This document shows, in pieces, positions 4,899 through 8,930 of a stretch of 8,930 nt of DNA. Made by a program: the position numbers and the translations under genes. Position 1 is the first letter of the stretch. Each line of letters starts with the position of its first letter. Under the pieces are notes generated by a model. It saw only the letters and a program-made list of their open reading frames with translations. It ran no database searches and was not told the origin of the DNA. This DNA is from Opitutaceae bacterium (lineage in GTDB: Bacteria; Verrucomicrobiota; Verrucomicrobiia; Opitutales; Opitutaceae), in assembly GCA_023265535.1 (NCBI GenBank), contig JAHFTI010000137.1, positions 1 through 8,930 on the forward strand, read 5' to 3'.

Positions 4899-7349
4899 TC
4901 AGGCCCGGCTCGTGGAGGGCAGCTCGAGCACGAAGCTCGCGCCCTTGCCGAGGCCCTCGCTGCGGGCCGTCAGGCTGCCGCCCATCTCGCGCGCGGCGAG
5001 CGCGCTGTTGTGCAGGCCGAAGCCGTGGCCGCCCGGCTTGGTCGTGAAGCCGAAGCTGAAGATGCGCGCGAGCGACTCGGGCGCGATGCCCATGCCCGCG
5101 TCCCGCACCTCGATCACGACGCGGCCCGGGTCCCCGGGGCGCACCACGAGCGTGAGCAGCTTGGGCGAGCAGCGCGCCAGGTCCATCGACTCCTTGGCGT
5201 TGCGCACGAGGTTGACGAGGATCTGCACGACCTTCTGCCTTTGTATCCGTACATCGGATACATCCTCGTAGTGCCGCACCACCTCGATGTTGTGGCGCGT
5301 GAGCGAGGCCTCGCCCAGGCGCAGCGCGAACTCCAGCAGCTCGCTGGGCTGCACGTCCTCGGTGACGCCCGAGATCTGCGCGTAGCTCTGCTGCGCCGCC
5401 ACGATCTCGTTGATGTGCTCCACCATGCCGCGCAGCTCGAGCAGGTCCGACTCGATGTTGCGCTGCTCGGCCTCGAGCTGTTCGCCGAGCTGGGTGAGGT
5501 AGGGGACGACCTGCACGCCCTTCGGGTCGGTGGACAGGTAGGCCGCCAGGTTGTCCTGGTTCTTGCGGAGCAGCTCGGCCACGCGCGAGACGGCGGGGCT
5601 GCGGCTCTTGCGCAGGCGCTCGGCCATCAGGCTGCAGTTCGTGTTCACGCCGTTGAGCGCGTTGCCGATGTTGTGCAGCACGCCGGTCGCCATCTCGGCG
5701 AGGCCCGCCATGCGCGAGGTCTCCACCAGCTCCGCGTTGGCCCGCGCGAGGTCGCGGCGCAGCCTGGCCGCGCGCATGGCCGTCGAGAAGAGCCGCACCA
5801 GGTCGGCGTAGTGCAGCAGGAACTCGTTGCACGCATCCAGCACGATGGCCCCGACCAGCTCGTCATTCTTGAGGAGCGGCAGGTACACCAGCGCCGCCGA
5901 GCCGGGGGGCATCAGGTCATGGGTGAACCTGTCCGCGCGCCGTCCCCGGATCGGGTCACCCCCGGCCCCCGGTGCCCAGCAATGCCAGGTGCCCGCGCCC
6001 GCCTGCCCGCAATTCATCGGGGCGGGCTGGTCGTAAAGGAAGACGCCCGCGCGTTCCACGGCCAGGGCGGAAAGGGTGCGCCCGAGGCAGGCCACCACGG
6101 CCTCCTCCTTGGCGTCGCTGAGCGAGAGCTGCCTCAGCTCGAAGCTGGCCATGCTGTAGCGGATCGCGGTCTCCTTGATGCGGCGCTGCTCGTCGAAGAG
6201 CATCCCGGTCTGCAGCGCACAGGCGTCGCGGATCAGGGCGGCCACGGCCGGCGGGGCGCCCGCCTTGCCCCCCGCCGCCCTGAGCGCGTCGGCGAGCACG
6301 GGGTAGAGACAGCCCGCGCTCAGTCCGCGCTTGCCCGCCTCGCTGAGCAGTTCCCGGAAGGACTGCAGGAAGGACTCCGGGCTGTTGACCAGCCCCTTCA
6401 GGCCGGCGAGCTGCTCGGCCGTCTCGGGCTCCGCCTTCAGCAGGCCCAGCTGTGACTCGTAGATGAACTTGTTCTCGTTCCAGTCGCCCTGCAGCGGGTG
6501 CTCCATCTCGTTGTCCACCTCCGACTCCCAGGTGCTGGAGCGCGGGATGTAGGCGGCCGGCACGATGGCCGACACGATGTAGTTTCTTTTGGATACACAG
6601 CAGGCCAGCTCCGTGCAGGCCCTGTGCCCCATCTGGAAGTAGTGCGGGTCGTAGGTCGAGAGGGGTGGGGTGGACCAGTGCGACTGGGGGATGTTGTCGA
6701 AGCCCAGCACCTCGACGTCGTCGCCCACCGAATGCCCCGCCTCGCGCAGGGCCCGGATCGCGCCGATGGCGCCGAGGTCGTTGGAGGCGATCAGCGCGGT
6801 GAATTTCAGGCCCGTCGAGAGCGCCGCCGCCACCGCCTCCTGGCCCGTCTTTTCCGTGTTGTCGCCCTGGATCACCAGGCTCGGGTCGAAGTTGAGCCCG
6901 TTCTGCGCCAGGCCCTGCATGTAGCCCGCCTGCCGCTCGGCCGAGCTCATCTTGGTCATCGGGCCAGCCAGGAAGGCGATGGCCTGGTGCCCGCGCTCCA
7001 CCATCATGCGCACGGACTGGCGCATGGCGTCCTGGTTGTTGTTCGAGGTGAAGGGCACGGCCCCCGCCCGCCGTCCGATCAGCATGGTCGGGAAGCCCTC
7101 GCCCCACAGGACCTGCGAATGGCGCAGGAGCTTGTCGCCTGCGAAGGCGAGGATCAGCCCCTGGTGCTCCTTGTGCCTGAAATTGTAGCAGGTCTCGATG
7201 GTCTCCGGGGTGAGTTGGTTGTGCCAGGACTCCGAGGGGCCCGCGTACACGATCAGCTCCGCCTTCTGCTGGCGCGCGGCGGCGATCGCCCCGCTGATGA
7301 CCGTCCACATAATGGCTTCCTCGATCTGGATGAAAAGGGCGAGTTTCAT
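4899..7349 (-). CDS. Soluble hybrid sensor: LacI/XylR-type ligand-binding domain + GAF-like region + histidine kinase
   Basis: This is an 816-residue protein. Residues 1 to about 275 form a LacI-family periplasmic-binding-protein fold. Visible hallmarks are GLILAFAG (64-71), MVERGHQAIAFLAGP (116-130), ALIASNDLGAIGAIRALREAG (185-205), DVEVLGFDNIP (211-221), PPLSTYDP and the closing strand AAYIPRSST (265-273). About 300-395 looks helical, and about 400-530 resembles a GAF domain (VERAGVFLYD, LVYLPLLKNDELVGAIVLDA). A kinase core follows: His559 in VLHNIGN, N-box Asn713/Asn717, G1 DAGMG (750-754), F-box FSFGFTTKP, and G2 GHGFGL (774-779). No signal peptide or membrane segment is visible, so it should sense a cytoplasmic ligand, probably a sugar, and transfer phosphate to an unknown partner. 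There is no HTH: only 29 codons precede ATG 7349 before an in-frame stop (7437-7439), and the other frames show none. No receiver gene is adjacent. Confidence 0.88.
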   Translation of the reverse strand: MKLALFIQIEEAIMWTVISGAIAAARQQKAELIVYAGPSESWHNQLTPETIETCYNFRHKEHQGLILAFAGDKLLRHSQVLWGEGFPTMLIGRRAGAVPFTSNNNQDAMRQSVRMMVERGHQAIAFLAGPMTKMSSAERQAGYMQGLAQNGLNFDPSLVIQGDNTEKTGQEAVAAALSTGLKFTALIASNDLGAIGAIRALREAGHSVGDDVEVLGFDNIPQSHWSTPPLSTYDPHYFQMGHRACTELACCVSKRNYIVSAIVPAAYIPRSSTWESEVDNEMEHPLQGDWNENKFIYESQLGLLKAEPETAEQLAGLKGLVNSPESFLQSFRELLSEAGKRGLSAGCLYPVLADALRAAGGKAGAPPAVAALIRDACALQTGMLFDEQRRIKETAIRYSMASFELRQLSLSDAKEEAVVACLGRTLSALAVERAGVFLYDQPAPMNCGQAGAGTWHCWAPGAGGDPIRGRRADRFTHDLMPPGSAALVYLPLLKNDELVGAIVLDACNEFLLHYADLVRLFSTAMRAARLRRDLARANAELVETSRMAGLAEMATGVLHNIGNALNGVNTNCSLMAERLRKSRSPAVSRVAELLRKNQDNLAAYLSTDPKGVQVVPYLTQLGEQLEAEQRNIESDLLELRGMVEHINEIVAAQQSYAQISGVTEDVQPSELLEFALRLGEASLTRHNIEVVRHYEDVSDVRIQRQKVVQILVNLVRNAKESMDLARCSPKLLTLVVRPGDPGRVVIEVRDAGMGIAPESLARIFSFGFTTKPGGHGFGLHNSALAAREMGGSLTARSEGLGKGASFVLELPSTSRA
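5242..5262. repeat. 21-bp operator-like perfect palindrome inside the kinase coding region
   Basis: TGTATCCG (5242-5249) and CGGATACA (5255-5262) are perfect inverted arms around a five-base TACAT centre. On the coding (minus) strand this covers the codons for V-S-D-V-R-I-Q just before the N-box, using codons rare for this gene (GTA, ATA). It is markedly more AT-rich than its surroundings. It looks like a protein-binding site or small hairpin, but its position deep in the gene makes any role uncertain. Confidence 0.4.
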
Positions 7350-7606
7350 GGGCTGGGATGGGGCTTCTTCCGCGAGCGTCCCGATTCTGTTTCCGCGGCT
7401 GCCAGCAGCAAGCGCAAGGACCTCGTTTGCGCAATCTTACTTACATCCTGCGGGGGTGTGGTTGTTGCCGCGGACTTTCATGAAGGCGGGCAGGGTGTGC
7501 CTTCATCGGGTTTGCCTGAAATCGGACGCCCAAAACGCTGCGGCAAGTGGGATTCCCCCAACAAGTAGGGCAAGCACCCGATTTACCGTTTGCACCTGCC
7601 TCAGGA
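7350..7606. promoter_or_regulatory. Divergent intergenic region between the sensor and sigma genes
   Basis: These 257 bases separate two divergently transcribed regulatory genes and must hold both promoters, unless one lies inside a gene. No convincing -35/-10 pair or ECF-type GGAAC box was found by eye. Candidate protein-binding elements are the palindrome TTGCGCAA (7427-7434), the palindrome TTCATGAA (7477-7484), and the perfect inverted repeat ATGAAGGC/GCCTTCAT (7480-7487 and 7499-7506, 11-base spacer). No small gene is supported here. Confidence 0.4.
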
Positions 7607-8263
7607 ATGGATTTTGTCACTGTCACGATGAACTTCACGAAGGTCCTTGGAAAGGCCGTCGTTTCTACCCCCGAGCGCCAGCATGAGGCTGACGACGATT
7701 GGTCCCTCGTGCAACGAGTCCAGGCGGGCGATGCCGCGGCCTTCGATTCGCTCATGATGAAGTACCGTGAGCGTCTTTACTCGATCATCTACAACCTGGT
7801 GGGCAATCGCGAGGACGCCGCCGACCTCACGCAGGACAGTTTCATCAAGGCCTTCCAGGCCATCAACCGTTTTGCCGGTGACGCCTCGTTCTTCACCTGG
7901 CTCTACCGGATCGGCATCAATGCCGCCTACGGCCACCTGCGCAAGGCCCGCCTGCGTCGCTTCTTCAGTCTCGACCGTGTGGACGAGGATGACCAGCCCT
8001 CGGCCGAGGTGATCGCCGCCCTCACCGACAACCGGGGCGCCGATCGGAGCGCCTTCGTGGTGGAACTTCAGGAAAAATTGAACGAAGCGATGCATAAGCT
8101 ATCTATCAAGCATCGCACTGTGGTAACTTTGTTCGAAATTGACGGACTCAGCCATCAGGAAATTGCCGAGGTAATGGATTGCTCGGAGGGTACGGTGCGC
8201 TCGCGTCTGCATTATGCCAAACAGCTTTTGCAGGCGGAACTCCAAGCCTATGTGAGACGATGA
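7607..8263 (+). CDS. ECF-type RNA polymerase sigma factor (RpoE-like sigma-70 family)
   Basis: From ATG 7607 it encodes 218 residues, a little over the usual ECF length because of a 30-residue N-terminal tail. Region 2 spans about 46-112: FDSLMMKYRERLYSIIYNLV, then EDAADLTQDSFIKAF (core-binding 2.2), then FFTWLYRIGINAAYGHLRK (2.4). An acidic linker (VDEDDQPSAE) follows. Region 4 spans about 156-210, with the helix-turn-helix GLSHQEIAEVMDCSEGTVRSR (180-200). There is no region 1 or 3, as expected for ECF proteins. It should redirect RNA polymerase to a stress or envelope regulon. The start is uncertain: ATG 7607 has AGGA immediately before it, ATG 7628 is in frame with no well-placed ribosome site, and GTG 7547 would add 20 residues. 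The last codon overlaps the downstream gene by four bases, implying translational coupling. Confidence 0.93.
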   Translation: MDFVTVTMNFTKVLGKAVVSTPERQHEADDDWSLVQRVQAGDAAAFDSLMMKYRERLYSIIYNLVGNREDAADLTQDSFIKAFQAINRFAGDASFFTWLYRIGINAAYGHLRKARLRRFFSLDRVDEDDQPSAEVIAALTDNRGADRSAFVVELQEKLNEAMHKLSIKHRTVVTLFEIDGLSHQEIAEVMDCSEGTVRSRLHYAKQLLQAELQAYVRR

Positions 8264-8930
8264 TGCCCGATCGCGAAAAGCGCCCTGTGACAGTTGAGGA
8301 TCTGCTCAAGATCAAGCGCAGTGAGCGTCCGCGTGACGACTTTTGGAATGGTTGGCAGGCCCAGATGCGCTCGCGCCTCAACGCCGCCCGCCAGGAGCAT
8401 CGTCCTTGGTACAAGGACTTTTTCCATCGCCTGGGCATCGGCATTGCCCGCCAGCAGATGGCCGTCGGAACCGCCTGCATGCTGGCCCTTGGTTTCGTGC
8501 TCCTGCACGACTCGCGCCCGTCCTTTTCCCCGCTCCCCGGTGAGTTGCCCGGCGCCGAATTGCGCCTGAGCCCCGTGGCCAAGGCCGTCTCCCTGCCGGC
8601 CCCGGTCGTCGCCGAGCCGCAGCAGCGAGTCGCCCTCGACCGCTCCCAGCCCGCCTTCTCGGATGCCCGCCAGACGCGCGAGGCCTCCACCGCGATCACC
8701 CAGCTCGAGCGTTCCGAAGGGCCCTCCCCCGCGGCGCTCGCCATCGCCGCCAATCTCGCCGCCGTCGAGGCCGTCGATCCCGACCTTCGCCCGCGCTACA
8801 GCTTCGGCGATGTCTTTGAGGTGCCGGAGCGCGGCACCCCCGAGCGCGTGGTGCGCGAGAGCCGCAGCGACAGCCTCCTGGGCTATTCCTACGCCCCCTC
8901 CGTCGCCACCGAGACCAACACCCAGTCGCG
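8260..8930 (+). CDS. Single-pass membrane protein, candidate anti-sigma factor (3' end beyond window)
   Basis: The frame opens with ATG ATG at 8260-8265, overlapping the sigma stop as ATGA, and remains open to base 8930, giving 223 codons without a stop. Residues 1-62 are charged and probably cytoplasmic, with VEDLLKIKRSERPRDDFW (11-29) followed by a basic amphipathic stretch. One hydrophobic segment (about 67-83, MAVGTACMLALGFVLLH) can span the membrane. After it comes a long Pro, Ala and Arg-rich region that would lie outside the cytoplasm. This topology and the overlap with an ECF sigma gene are typical of anti-sigma factors. However, the HxxxCxxC zinc motif of the common ZAS family is absent and I do not recognise the N-terminal domain, so the role comes from context. 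It could instead be another sigma-linked membrane protein. Start choice between the two adjacent ATGs is immaterial. Confidence 0.75.
   Translation, partial: MMPDREKRPVTVEDLLKIKRSERPRDDFWNGWQAQMRSRLNAARQEHRPWYKDFFHRLGIGIARQQMAVGTACMLALGFVLLHDSRPSFSPLPGELPGAELRLSPVAKAVSLPAPVVAEPQQRVALDRSQPAFSDARQTREASTAITQLERSEGPSPAALAIAANLAAVEAVDPDLRPRYSFGDVFEVPERGTPERVVRESRSDSLLGYSYAPSVATETNTQS

Noticed and set aside
5010..6455. Long plus-strand open frame of 481 codons opposite the sensor kinase
   Set aside because: It is an antisense shadow of the kinase gene, rich in Arg, His, Ala and Leu with no motif. The minus-strand frame has full kinase and LacI-domain signatures.
5956..7434. Minus-strand open frame of 492 codons that could have carried a LacI HTH for the sensor
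   Set aside because: It is a different frame of the same strand as the real sensor gene. Its first 30 residues show no helix-turn-helix, and the rest is a shadow translation.
6498..7568. Plus-strand open frame of 356 codons running from the sensor gene into the intergenic region
   Set aside because: It is antisense to the LacI-type domain, with no recognisable domain and His/Arg/Gly-rich content typical of GC-rich shadows.

Overview
This window reads as a piece of a high-GC bacterial chromosome, most likely from the phylum Verrucomicrobiota and probably near the Opitutaceae. This is inference, with no search behind it. It rests on the GC-rich codon use and on the C-terminal domain type of the first gene (KxVLIRAxGPxL, NDN, PGxYTAxV, LVEVY signatures), which is abundant in exported proteins of that group. 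No rRNA, tRNA, CRISPR array, insertion sequence or phage gene was seen.

Layout. Positions 1-3657 (+) hold the 3' part of a very large exported or surface protein. It has eight tandem Ig-like modules (the first cut by the window edge), a duplicated beta-rich middle domain, and two copies of the verrucomicrobial C-terminal domain. A strong intrinsic terminator follows (3728-3756). Positions 3801-4826 (+) encode a complete all-trans polyprenyl diphosphate synthase, probably the long-chain enzyme for the quinone side chain. After a 72-bp convergent gap with short heptamer repeats, positions 4899-7349 (-) encode a soluble sensor: a LacI/XylR-type sugar-binding domain, a GAF-like region and a histidine kinase core. 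It has no DNA-binding domain and no membrane segment. A 257-bp divergent region with several short inverted repeats separates it from an ECF sigma factor at 7607-8263 (+). That gene overlaps by four bases (ATGA) a single-pass membrane protein that runs off the window at 8930. The membrane protein is a candidate anti-sigma factor without a visible zinc motif.

How the genes fit together. The sigma gene and its overlapping membrane partner form a translationally coupled signalling pair. The sensor kinase is an orphan here, with no receiver protein or sugar operon beside it. The prenyl synthase appears to be a stand-alone housekeeping gene, insulated upstream by the terminator. The most unusual items are the cytoplasmic LacI-like/kinase fusion, with its Asn in place of the acid after the phospho-acceptor His, and the unrecognised sigma partner.
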